Assembly (NCBI GenBank): GCA_019192445.1
Contig: JAHCMK010000004.1
Location: forward strand, 1 to 64,000
Reading direction: 5' to 3'
Source of the DNA: Oceanococcus sp. HetDA_MAG_MS8
Lineage (GTDB): Bacteria; Pseudomonadota; Gammaproteobacteria; Nevskiales; Oceanococcaceae
DNA length: 64,000 bases
Positions 55,201-64,000 of this stretch are shown one piece after another. The notes beneath the pieces are model-generated. The model ran no database searches and was not told the DNA's origin. It saw only the letters and a program-made list of their open reading frames with translations. Position 1 is the first letter of the stretch. Each line of letters starts with the position of its first letter. The position numbers and the translations under genes were made by a program.

Positions 55201-55433
55201 CCATCTGCAGTTTGCAGCATGGCAAATTCGCCTTCGTAACCTAAGATTTGAAGCTCAGACCCTTGCGGCAGCGTTTTCACAACGGCCGTATTCAGGTCGG
55301 GGGCTTCGCGAAGATTAATGCGAATCTTGGTGGTACCGGTGTCAGCATAAACAGCGCTGGATAAACCTAGCGCCATGCCAACCGCAATAGGAATCGTCAG
55401 CTTTCGCAGCTGACCCTGCCTTCTCTCGGTCAT
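52257..55433 (-). CDS. TonB-dependent receptor with N-terminal SH3b domain
   Basis: 1058 residues. The signal peptide ends near 30 (SAVYA). A bacterial SH3 domain (SH3_3, about 35-91: IRINLREAPDLNTAVVKTL ... VGYLKTKYLEV) follows, then a Pro/Ala/Glu linker (92-134). The receptor itself starts with a TonB-box-like RISVTGSR and plug (about 141-270: DIEGASPVIEV, GASAIYGADAVAGVVNI) and ends in a 22-strand-type barrel (LYLSTRLDFN). Other Oar/CirA-like receptors carry an STN or carboxypeptidase-like domain at this position, not SH3b. An acidic loop at D369-D375 (DIDGDGD) could bind calcium. It stands alone; the ligand is unknown. GGGAG precedes the ATG. Confidence 0.9.
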   Translation of the reverse strand: MTERRQGQLRKLTIPIAVGMALGLSSAVYADTGTTKIRINLREAPDLNTAVVKTLPQGSELQILGYEGEFAMLQTADGDVGYLKTKYLEVVEATPEPVAPVAPEPEEVAQPAAPAAPVEAAPVAAAPAAPAEEESTDQLTSLSRISVTGSRLRRTDIEGASPVIEVSRADIDRIGLADLGDVIRQLPVVTGSPLSSRTNNGGDGSTSVDLRGVGRQRTLVLINGRRDISGNDFSTIPLAIVEKIEILPQGASAIYGADAVAGVVNIITRRDHQGVEINAFASTYPGLETNPAAAEVGDPNLEGTDGENYRASIVIGGASAKGRFTAGFEYNRQNEFYQGNVSEGYLRDALSFTDLDDVAAAGFGAFNRDIDGDGDVGIVVGGSSAQLNGFFNVPEGGPFEAGIYTIGEDGQPRTRVPEDAFNFGPVNFLQTPFIRNNAFFSGDYLLENGVEVYAEARYARRTSDQALAPLPYFSLFDPPGTIPASNFYNPFGVDLGDIRRRIAEVGGRSFTQERSLNQITVGARGELGFVDMWDWEAFYQYGRFQQTDVDGGQFVGSRLQNALGPSFQAADGTITCGTPDAPIANCVPLNLFGNVGTITPEMLNYVQADLVDFFQGTRNFGHLSFAGPIMPLPGGELTAAIALETREEFFSYTPDSGKATEAVTGNAGEGLAGGYDVDSISIEISAPLLSGAPFAQALELGFGFRQDDYSTVGSNNVFQVNALWQPIESVVVRASFAEVFREPSILELFSPQSDNFPLYVDPCSTGNIDAPDNDVYNTLTPEQQAQCTQTGVPEGGYFQSNAQPRGRIGGNPDLAPEQGDTFNIGVVWDPDFIPGGSFTLDYFSIELEDAIAAISERSIVERCVLELNDAACSNITRFADGQINAVVALQQNIGKETAKGIDFAFNHVLNTRVGSFNSRVMVTRLEERESTVTTPFDAVGQFVNDVEALTRGIYPEYRANAIVDWGFEKYGASLNVDYIGGVTEELTADLSRDVSATYYVDTAFRYFFNSTAMVSFGINNLFDEQPEFIVGEFNAQTDTDTYRIGGRQLYLSTRLDFN

Positions 55434-55517
55434 AAATTTTCTCCCTGTGAAGCGAGTCGATCATTGACAACGCCTCGGATTAAGAATCGCCGTCCCAAAA
55501 CGGCTGACCTGAATGTA

Positions 55518-55531
55518 CCTGAAGTTTCAGG
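55518..55531. promoter_or_regulatory. inverted repeat upstream of TonB-receptor gene
   Basis: CCTGAA-GT-TTCAGG, with an extra direct copy ACCTGAA at 55507-55513. It is 85-100 bp before the receptor ATG; candidate operator only. Confidence 0.3.
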
Positions 55532-55606
55532 GCTTGGGATAGGAGTTTTCGCATTCCCATAAATTTTTTTGACTATGGAAATAGCCAAAAGCCATAGCAA
55601 GGACTA

Positions 55607-55625
55607 ATGCTGCTTTGCAGCATTG
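55607..55625. promoter_or_regulatory. perfect inverted repeat upstream of dGTPase gene
   Basis: AATGCTGC-TTT-GCAGCATT, with CTATGG/CCATAG (55574-55579, 55593-55598) just before it. No T-run follows, so an operator or leader hairpin is more likely than a terminator. Confidence 0.35.
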
Positions 55626-55680
55626 ACGGGGCTGGATTGTTCGCGAGTTGACCAGCACACTCAAGATCGGCTCTAACAAG

Positions 55681-56811
55681 ATGCACGTCATGCTTGCTGC
55701 TTACGCTGCTCGTCCAGAATCATCACGCGGCCGACGCTATGGTGAAAGCCCCCCCCAGATGCGTTCGGAATATCAGCGCGACCGCGATCGTATCGTGCAC
55801 TCCTCGGCCTTCCGTCGGCTGGTGTACAAAACGCAGGTATTCGTCAACCACGAAGGTGACCTCTTCCGCACACGGCTGACGCACTCTTTAGAGGTCGCTC
55901 AAATTGCGCGCACAATCGCCCGCAACCTTGGCCTGCATGAGGAACTGGTGGAAACCATTGCCCTGGCCCATGACCTGGGCCACACCCCCTTCGGCCATGC
56001 CGGGCAAAGCACATTGAATGAATGCATGCGTGACCACGAGGGCTTTGAACACAACCTGCAAAGCTTGCGGATTGTGGACTTGCTAGAACAAAAATACGCC
56101 GCGTTTCCTGGGTTAAACCTGAGCTTCGAGGCACGCGAGGGAATTCTCAAACACTGCTCCAAACGCCATGCACGCCATTTGGGAGAGTTGGGTCAGCGCT
56201 TTCTCGACAGAAGCTTTCCCAGCGCTGAGGCCCAACTTGCCAATCTGGCGGACGAAATTGCCTACAACAATCACGATGTAGATGATGGCTTGCGCGCCGG
56301 CCTGCTGGATTGGTCGGCGCTTTGCGAGATTCCATTGTTTGGCCGCTTTGCCAAACAGGCGGAGCAACAATGTGGCTCCGCCTCGCCTAAGCAAATGCGC
56401 CATGAAGTCATCCGCAGGATGATCAATTACTTGGTCGTCGACTTAACCACCGAGTCCGACCGACGCCTCCGCGAGGGGGGGTATCAACATGTGGATGATG
56501 TTCGCCAGGCTGGCGCGTCCGTGGTGGCATATTCAGACCATGCAATGGCCGAGTCGCAAGAGCTGAAACGCTTCTTGCACGCTGAACTCTACAACCATCA
56601 TCGGGTACTGCGGTCCACACGCAAGGCGCAAAGTCTGCTCAAAGGCATATTCGACATTTACGTCGGCCACCCAGAATTGCTGAGTCCCGAACTGAGGAAG
56701 GCCGCAGATCAGTACGGCCTCCATCGCGCGGTAGCGGATTATTTGGCGGGGATGACGGACCGCTACGCCATGGATGAATATGAGCGCCTCACCAATCCGC
56801 GCCGCCTCTAA
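55681..56811 (+). CDS. dgt: deoxyguanosinetriphosphate triphosphohydrolase-like protein
   Basis: About 376 residues from ATG 55681; a TTG at 55648 or ATG at 55693 are alternatives, and the family consensus (LAAYAARPESSRGRR) suits either ATG. It is an HD-domain dNTP triphosphohydrolase: H/HD metal residues are in RTRLTHSLEVAQIAR and ALAHDLGHTPFGHAG, with a later D in LADEIAYNNHDVDD. It cleaves dNTPs to nucleoside and triphosphate, trimming nucleotide pools. It is the short type-2 form. It is divergent from the TonB receptor, with 200 bp of shared control region rich in dyads. Confidence 0.9.
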   Translation: MHVMLAAYAARPESSRGRRYGESPPQMRSEYQRDRDRIVHSSAFRRLVYKTQVFVNHEGDLFRTRLTHSLEVAQIARTIARNLGLHEELVETIALAHDLGHTPFGHAGQSTLNECMRDHEGFEHNLQSLRIVDLLEQKYAAFPGLNLSFEAREGILKHCSKRHARHLGELGQRFLDRSFPSAEAQLANLADEIAYNNHDVDDGLRAGLLDWSALCEIPLFGRFAKQAEQQCGSASPKQMRHEVIRRMINYLVVDLTTESDRRLREGGYQHVDDVRQAGASVVAYSDHAMAESQELKRFLHAELYNHHRVLRSTRKAQSLLKGIFDIYVGHPELLSPELRKAADQYGLHRAVADYLAGMTDRYAMDEYERLTNPRRL

Positions 56812-57115
56812 GCGTGCCCGGCCCATGCCAAGCCAGGAAACAAACATCAGGCCCGGGTGTTTCTACGGGTGGACGGATGCCACAAACCCAAGCTTGCGGC
56901 ATAGAGCGCGTCCGAGGCTAGGCTCATCCGCGTAAAGAGTGTGGACTGCTATACTGCGGTCGATCGGCAGACGGGGATTTTGCGAATAGCTCAGAGCCAC
57001 AAAGGCCCTCACTGAGCGAACGCAAATCACACCCCCTGCCCCCTCCACTCCTCGTAGATGGCCTTCAGGCATTCGCCGCAGGCAGGGCCAGATACGCGAC
57101 GCAGGAAGGTGCCAT
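56812..57115. other. 304-bp gap upstream of gltB
   Basis: No supported gene. A TATACT -10-like box at 56950-56955 lacks a good -35; it would give a gltB leader of about 160 nt. No riboswitch fold recognised. Confidence 0.4.
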
Positions 57116-60100
57116 ATGGACATGAACAGCTTGTATCGCCCTGAGTTTGAACGCGACAGCTGCGGCTTTGGATTAATTGCCCACATTCACAATAAACCTA
57201 GCCACTGGTTGGTGAAGACTTCGATTGAGGCGCTCGCTCGCCTCACGCACCGAGGTGCGGTCGCAGCCGATGGCAAATCGGGTGATGGGTGCGGCATTTT
57301 GATGAAAAAGCCCGATGGGTTTTTACGTCAGGCTGCTGAGCAGGCCGGTTGGACCCTAGGCGAGCATTACGCCGTCGGTAACGTTTTTCTCAGCCCGGAT
57401 GACACCATCGCTGAGGAATCGCGCAACGTCGTCAACCAAGCCTTGCGCGACCATGGCCTGGAGCTAGCTGGCTGGCGTGTCATGCCCATAGACACCAGCG
57501 TTTGCGGTGAGCAGGCCTTGGCATTACTGCCACAGGTCGAGCAGCTCTTTGTTAACGCCGCGCAAGGCGACAGCCTGTTTGACTTTGAACGCAAGCTATT
57601 CCTTGCGCGTCGTCAAGCCGAAAAAGCACTGGAAGCCAGCGACCCGGACTTCTACGTATGCTCACTATCGGCGCGTGTCATCCTCTACAAAGGCTTGGTC
57701 ATGCCGGCCGCCCTCCCCACGTTCTATAAGGATCTTGCCGACCCCACATTGGAGTCGAGCATGGCGGTGTTCCACCAGCGCTTTTCGACCAACACCCTGC
57801 CTCAGTGGCGGCTGGCGCAGCCGTTTCGATTCCTCGCCCACAACGGCGAAATCAATACCATCCAGGGCAACCGGTACTGGGCCAAAGCCCGCGTGGACAA
57901 ATTCGCCCAGGGCGATATTGAGGACATCGAGGCTATTAAGCCCTTGGTGACCATGTCTGGCTCGGACTCGCAAAGCCTGGACAACATGTTGGAGGTTCTC
58001 CTGGCTGGAGGCCTGGACGTCTTTTCTGCCATGCGCATGCTGATCCCTCCTGCATGGCAAAACATTGAGCAGATGGATCCAGACCAGCGGGCCTTCTTTG
58101 AATACAACTCCATGCACATGGAGCCCTGGGATGGCCCAGCAGGCATCGTATTCACGGATGGTCGCTATGCGGCCTGCTCCACAGACCGTAACGGCCTGCG
58201 GCCAGCGCGCTGGGTGGTCACCGATGACGATCACGTCACCTTGGCCTCTGAGGTCGGCGTTTGGGAGTATTCGCCGGAACAGGTGGTGGCCAAAGGCAAA
58301 CTCGGCCCCAGCCAGATGATGGCCGTGGATACCGAGCGTGGCGAAGTGCTCACCAGCGCGGAAATCGACAAGCGCCTGGCCGGTCGTCACCCGTATAAGC
58401 AGTGGCTCAAAGATCACGTCAAACGATTGGAGTCCAAGCTGACTGAGCATGATGGGGAAGAGCCCACCATGGCTCCGTCGACGCTCAACATTTACCAAAA
58501 GCTCTTTCAGGTCACCTTTGAAGAGCGCGACCAAGTGTTGCGGGTGCTCGCCGAAGCGGGCATGGAAGCTGTGGGGTCCATGGGCGATGACACCCCCTTC
58601 GCGGTGCTTTCCGAGAAAATCCGTAGCCCCTACGATTATTTCCGCCAAGTCTTCGCGCAGGTGACCAACCCTCCCATCGACCCTTTGCGCGAGCAGATTG
58701 TGATGTCGTTGGAGTGCTGCCTCGGCGCTGAGCAGTCGGTGTTCAAGGAAACACCGGAACGTGCGGCACGCTTGTTGGTCGATTCGCCGGTGCTGTCTGA
58801 GGGCAAATTCCGGCAACTGCTCAGCCTGGATGATCCGGCCTATGCCCATACCATCCTAGATTTGAACTACGACCAGGAACAAAGCCTGGAAGACGCCGTT
58901 CGCGCCCTATGCGATAAAGCTGAAGACGCCGTGCGTAACGGCACTGTCGTGCTCGTCCTCAGTGATCGCTCGGTCAGCCGGGACAAGCTCACCATTCATG
59001 CTCTGCTCGCCACAGGAGCCGTCCAACATCGCTTAGTCGATGCGGGCATTCGTTGTGATGCCAACATCGTGGTAGAAACGGCCACAGCGCGCGACTCACA
59101 CCAGTTTGCCTGCCTCATTGGCTATGGCGCTTCGGTGGTTTACCCCTATCTGGCCTACGAGTGTTTGGCGGACATGATTCGCACCGGCGAAATCAAGAAT
59201 CGCCAAGCCTCGGACCTTGCCCGCGCTTACCGTAAGGGCATTAATAAGGGCCTTTACAAGATCATGTCCAAAATGGGCATTTCCACCATTGCCAGCTACC
59301 GTGGCGCTCAGTTATTTGAGGCGGTGGGACTGGATAAGAGCGTGGTGGAACTGTGCTTCCGCGGCACCACATCGCGGATCGGGGGCACCCGCTTCATCGA
59401 CTTCGAAACCGACTCCAGAATGCTGGCGAAGTTTGCCTGGAACCCGCGCAAGCCTCTGGAGCAGGGCGGCCTGTACAAATATGTGCAAGGCGGCGAATAC
59501 CACGCTTATAACCCAGATGTGATTCGTGCACTGCACACTGCAGTACGCTCTGGCGACTACAGCGACTACCAGGTCTATTCAGACATGGTGAACAACCGCC
59601 CTGTTGCTGCGCTGCGCGATTTGCTAGCGCTCAAGCCTCAGGATGGAATCTCGCTGGATGAGGTGGAATCGGTAGATGCGATTTTCAAACGCTTCGACTC
59701 TGCCGGAATGAGTTTGGGTGCCCTCTCGCCGGAGGCCCACGAGTCCTTGGCCCAAGCTATGAACCGCTTGGGCGGCCGCTCCAATTCCGGTGAAGGTGGC
59801 GAAGATCCTGCGCGTTATGGCACGGATCGTATGTCCAAGATCAAGCAAATTGCATCCGGGCGCTTCGGGGTCACACCGCATTACCTGCGCAACGCCGAGG
59901 TGCTGCAAATCAAAGTCGCTCAGGGCGCCAAGCCCGGCGAAGGCGGTCAGCTACCCGGCCACAAAGTCAATGAATACATCGCGCAGCTGCGCTACTCGCG
60001 GCCTGGCGTGGCGCTGATCAGCCCGCCCCCACACCACGACATCTATTCCATTGAAGATCTGGCGCAGTTGATCTTTGACCTCAAACAGGTCAATCCCAAC

Positions 60101-61567
60101 GCTTTGGTCTCGGTCAAGCTGGTGTCGGGCCCAGGAGTCGGCACCATTGCCGCGGGTGTGGCCAAAGCCTATGCTGATCTGATTACCATTTCTGGCTACG
60201 ACGGTGGTACCGGGGCCAGTCCGCTCACCAGCGTGCGTTATGCGGGCACACCCTGGGAGATTGGCCTGGCGGAAACGCATGAGACCCTGCGCCGGAATAA
60301 CCTTCGCGACAAGGTCAGGGTGCAGGCCGATGGCGGCATGAAGACCGGCCTGGACGTGATTAAGGCGGCCATTCTGGGCGCTGAATCCTTTGGTTTTGGT
60401 ACCGCCCCCATGGTGGCCCTCGGCTGCAAATACTTGCGCATATGCCACCTCAACAACTGTGCGACGGGGGTCGCCACGCAGCACGACGGACTGCGTAAGC
60501 ACCATTACATTGGTGAGGCCGAAATGGTGATGAACTACTTCCAGTTTGTCGCTCAAGAAGTTCGTCAGTGGCTCGCCAAATTAGGTGTGCCGAGCTTACA
60601 AGACCTCATCGGGCGCACCGACTTGCTGGAGATCATTGAGGGTCGCACTGAGCGCCAACGCAACTTGGACCTGCAACCCATCCTCAATGCTTCTAGCTTG
60701 GCCCTGGATGCGCCGCACTACTGCGTCACGCCTTCCAACACGCCTTTCGATAAAGGCGAGCTGGCGGCACAAATGGTGGCCGACTGCTTACCAGCCATTG
60801 AGTCTGGTAGCGGCGGCCATTTCACCTACACCCTGCGCAATGTCCACCGTTCTATTGGTGCGCGCCTCTCCGGAGAAATTGCTGCTCGGCACGGCAATCA
60901 GGGCATGGCCAACAGCCCCATTGTGCTCCAGTTGAAAGGCACTGCTGGGCAAAGCTTCGGCGTTTGGAATGCCGGTGGTTTACATCTAGAGCTCGAGGGC
61001 GACGCCAACGACTACGTGGGCAAAGGTATGGCCGGCGGCCGGATTGTTATCCGCCCACCCGCCGGGTCCAAATTTGCCGCCCACGAGGCCGCCATCATTG
61101 GGAATACCTGCTTGTACGGGGCCACCGGAGGCAAAATTTTCGCGGCCGGCCAGGCGGGCGAGCGCTTCGCCGTGCGTAACTCTGGCGCTACCGCCGTCGT
61201 AGAGGGCCTTGGCGACCATGGTTGTGAGTACATGACCGGAGGCGTTGTCTGTGTGCTGGGTAGCACCGGTGTGAACTTTGGTGCTGGCATGACCGGCGGC
61301 TTCGCTTATGTGTTGGACGAAGACCGTCTGTTTGTCGACCGCTACAACCATGAGCTCATCGACATTCACCGCATTGCATCTGAGTCCACCGAGGCTCATC
61401 GGAACTTTTTGCGCCAACTCATCCTGGAGCATGCTGAGGCCACGGGAAGTGAGCGTGCGCTGGAGATCCTTGAGGATTTCCGCGATTACTTGCCCAAGTT
61501 CTGGCTGATTAAAGCGAAGGCCACAGAAATTGGGGCGCTCTTCGACCAAATACGCGAGGCAGCTTAA
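57116..61567 (+). CDS. gltB: glutamate synthase (NADPH), large subunit
   Basis: A 1483-residue alpha subunit that moves the amide nitrogen of glutamine to 2-oxoglutarate. A 15-residue propeptide precedes the amidotransferase nucleophile C16 ([11 protein letters not shown]). The synthase domain binds FMN, and the [3Fe-4S] cluster is in C-x5-C-x4-C ([12 protein letters not shown]). The C-terminal beta-helix (GGRIVIRPP repeats) is complete. Length is normal. gltD follows after 124 nt. An alternative ATG is 57122. Confidence 0.97.
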   Translation: MDMNSLYRPEFERDSCGFGLIAHIHNKPSHWLVKTSIEALARLTHRGAVAADGKSGDGCGILMKKPDGFLRQAAEQAGWTLGEHYAVGNVFLSPDDTIAEESRNVVNQALRDHGLELAGWRVMPIDTSVCGEQALALLPQVEQLFVNAAQGDSLFDFERKLFLARRQAEKALEASDPDFYVCSLSARVILYKGLVMPAALPTFYKDLADPTLESSMAVFHQRFSTNTLPQWRLAQPFRFLAHNGEINTIQGNRYWAKARVDKFAQGDIEDIEAIKPLVTMSGSDSQSLDNMLEVLLAGGLDVFSAMRMLIPPAWQNIEQMDPDQRAFFEYNSMHMEPWDGPAGIVFTDGRYAACSTDRNGLRPARWVVTDDDHVTLASEVGVWEYSPEQVVAKGKLGPSQMMAVDTERGEVLTSAEIDKRLAGRHPYKQWLKDHVKRLESKLTEHDGEEPTMAPSTLNIYQKLFQVTFEERDQVLRVLAEAGMEAVGSMGDDTPFAVLSEKIRSPYDYFRQVFAQVTNPPIDPLREQIVMSLECCLGAEQSVFKETPERAARLLVDSPVLSEGKFRQLLSLDDPAYAHTILDLNYDQEQSLEDAVRALCDKAEDAVRNGTVVLVLSDRSVSRDKLTIHALLATGAVQHRLVDAGIRCDANIVVETATARDSHQFACLIGYGASVVYPYLAYECLADMIRTGEIKNRQASDLARAYRKGINKGLYKIMSKMGISTIASYRGAQLFEAVGLDKSVVELCFRGTTSRIGGTRFIDFETDSRMLAKFAWNPRKPLEQGGLYKYVQGGEYHAYNPDVIRALHTAVRSGDYSDYQVYSDMVNNRPVAALRDLLALKPQDGISLDEVESVDAIFKRFDSAGMSLGALSPEAHESLAQAMNRLGGRSNSGEGGEDPARYGTDRMSKIKQIASGRFGVTPHYLRNAEVLQIKVAQGAKPGEGGQLPGHKVNEYIAQLRYSRPGVALISPPPHHDIYSIEDLAQLIFDLKQVNPNALVSVKLVSGPGVGTIAAGVAKAYADLITISGYDGGTGASPLTSVRYAGTPWEIGLAETHETLRRNNLRDKVRVQADGGMKTGLDVIKAAILGAESFGFGTAPMVALGCKYLRICHLNNCATGVATQHDGLRKHHYIGEAEMVMNYFQFVAQEVRQWLAKLGVPSLQDLIGRTDLLEIIEGRTERQRNLDLQPILNASSLALDAPHYCVTPSNTPFDKGELAAQMVADCLPAIESGSGGHFTYTLRNVHRSIGARLSGEIAARHGNQGMANSPIVLQLKGTAGQSFGVWNAGGLHLELEGDANDYVGKGMAGGRIVIRPPAGSKFAAHEAAIIGNTCLYGATGGKIFAAGQAGERFAVRNSGATAVVEGLGDHGCEYMTGGVVCVLGSTGVNFGAGMTGGFAYVLDEDRLFVDRYNHELIDIHRIASESTEAHRNFLRQLILEHAEATGSERALEILEDFRDYLPKFWLIKAKATEIGALFDQIREAA

Positions 61568-61640
61568 TCCCCATGCATCGCCATGGGTTAACGACATCAC
61601 GCCAGAATGCTGGAAGCCCCTTAGGCTCCAGCGCTACTAG

Positions 61641-63095
<1,455 letters not shown>

Positions 63096-63104
63096 TTCCC
63101 GCCC

Positions 63105-63815
63105 ATGCAAACTGCCATTCCCAACCACGAGCGCCTCATTGTGGCCTTGGACCTCCCTGAGGCTGACCAAGCAAAGGAGCTGGTCCGTACGCTGGGCGAC
63201 AGCGTAAGCTTCCACAAGGTGGGGTTGGAATTGGCGATGACCGACGACTACTGGTGCCTTATCGATTGGCTGCTCGAGAACGATAAGAAGGTCTTTGTAG
63301 ACCTGAAGTTCTTCGATATTCCAGCAACCGTTGGCCGGGCTGTGCGCCGCTTATCCGAACGTGGTGTGCACCTGTGCACGGTGCACGGTAACCAGGGCAT
63401 CATGGAGGAAGCCGCTGCCAATAAATCTGGGGACATGGGCGTATTGGCAGTGACCGCTTTAACCAGTTTGGACCGCGGTGACCTCGACGACCTTGGCTTC
63501 GCATGTGATGTTGACGCTCTGGTGTTGTCACGTGCTAAACGCGCCTTAGAGGCGGGCTGCGATGGCGTTGTGTCTTCGGGGATGGAGGTTCAGGCACTGC
63601 GTGCGGCCGGCTTGCAAGATTTAATTGCGGTAACCCCAGGCATTCGCCCGGTAGATAATCGCCCTAGCGACGATCAAAAGCGTGTCCTCACGCCAGCCCA
63701 GGCAATTCGTCAAGGCTCGAACTATCTGGTTGTGGGTCGTCCCATCCGCGATGCAAAGGACCCACGTGAAGCCGCCTTAGCTATCCAAGCCCAAATTGCA
63801 GGAGCCGCGACATGA
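63105..63815 (+). CDS. pyrF: orotidine 5'-phosphate decarboxylase
   Basis: A 236-residue TIM-barrel enzyme that decarboxylates OMP to UMP, the last step of pyrimidine synthesis. The catalytic D-x-K-x2-D set is in [13 protein letters not shown], and the phosphate-binding TPGIRP and VVGRPI are near the end. It begins 9 nt after gltD and overlaps hemE by 4 nt (ATGA). Confidence 0.96.
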   Translation: MQTAIPNHERLIVALDLPEADQAKELVRTLGDSVSFHKVGLELAMTDDYWCLIDWLLENDKKVFVDLKFFDIPATVGRAVRRLSERGVHLCTVHGNQGIMEEAAANKSGDMGVLAVTALTSLDRGDLDDLGFACDVDALVLSRAKRALEAGCDGVVSSGMEVQALRAAGLQDLIAVTPGIRPVDNRPSDDQKRVLTPAQAIRQGSNYLVVGRPIRDAKDPREAALAIQAQIAGAAT

Positions 63816-64000
63816 CACCAGCCGACCCGCACACCGTGGAGGCGTCACGCTTTTTACGCGCTATTGCCAGACAGCCCGTAGACCGCCCTCCCGTTTGGGT
63901 GATGCGCCAAGCAGGACGCTACCTGCCTGAGTACCGGGAAACACGGGCCAGAGCCGGCAGCTTTTTGGATTTGTGCCGGAATGCCGAATTGTGCTCAGAA
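63812..64000 (+). CDS. hemE: uroporphyrinogen decarboxylase, 5' part
   Basis: The first 63 codons of HemE, cut by the window end. The substrate-binding [17 protein letters not shown] signature is present. The enzyme converts uroporphyrinogen III to coproporphyrinogen III in heme synthesis. It starts within the pyrF stop (ATGA). Confidence 0.95.
   Translation, partial: MTPADPHTVEASRFLRAIARQPVDRPPVWVMRQAGRYLPEYRETRARAGSFLDLCRNAELCSE

Noticed and set aside
56950-57115. Riboswitch or RNA leader upstream of gltB
   Set aside because: No recognisable fold or known motif; only a weak promoter-like -10 box.
57665-58849. 394-codon minus-strand frame inside gltB
   Set aside because: Antisense to an unmistakable gltB; no ribosome site and no family motif.

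Overview
The window is a moderately GC-rich, gene-dense stretch of bacterial chromosome. It reads as a gammaproteobacterium: the order miaB-ybeZ-ybeY-ybeX-lnt-leuS-lptE, the gltB-gltD pair and a CrbS/CrbR-type acetate switch beside acs are all typical of that class. Together with the two-subunit class III PHA synthase (PhaC+PhaE), a sodium-coupled acetate carrier and a glucosylglycerate (compatible-solute) cassette, a marine or halotolerant lineage is likely, but genus cannot be read from the sequence. I see no rRNA, tRNA, CRISPR array or prophage. The one clear mobile element is an IS110-family insertion.

Layout. 1-4956: a 4-hydroxybutyryl-CoA dehydratase-like enzyme (minus), divergent from an overlapping trio of sulfotransferase, family-4 glycosyltransferase and polysaccharide-deacetylase-like protein. 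4974-13591 (minus): the acetate uptake genes actP and DUF4212, then an operon of a tiny membrane protein, a transporter-domain histidine kinase, a lone receiver, a PAS-exonuclease fusion and a DUF294 nucleotidyltransferase. 13767-19355: a complete short-chain PHA locus (phaC-phaE, divergent phasin, phaA, phaB, phaR). 19369-20870: a long palindrome and an IS1111-group insertion. 20989-27041: acs and crbR converging on crbS. 27038-32404 (minus): a Baeyer-Villiger-type monooxygenase and the glucosylglycerate genes (phosphorylase, synthase, glycerate kinase), divergent from an OxyR-like regulator that lacks the peroxidatic cysteine. 33507-37495: small secreted and membrane proteins, rpsI-rplM and a DUF481 outer-membrane protein. 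37589-49081: an Fe-S protein, a nitroreductase and the envelope/RNA housekeeping operon (lptE, leuS, lnt, ybeX, ybeY, ybeZ, miaB, a tyrosine phosphatase, a quinone reductase). 49263-51347: a GacA-like regulator and a secreted subtilase. 52257-56811: an SH3b-domain TonB-dependent receptor and a dGTPase. 57116-64000: gltB-gltD-pyrF-hemE (hemE is cut by the window end).

How it works together. From 5 kb to 27 kb the genes form one metabolic story: acetate import (ActP), activation (Acs), control by two kinases with sodium:solute-symporter sensor domains, and storage of the acetyl-CoA as polyhydroxybutyrate (PhaA, PhaB, PhaEC, phasin, PhaR). Similar short dyads upstream of actP, the kinase operon, phaE/phaP and acs suggest a shared regulator. 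A repeated 19-bp sequence at the phaE/phaP promoters is a good candidate PhaR operator. The IS sits directly upstream of acs. The items most worth a second look are the SH3b-receptor fusion, the OxyR-like protein without its sensing cysteine, the exonuclease fused to a signalling module, the candidate bridge RNA of the IS, and the shared dyads.
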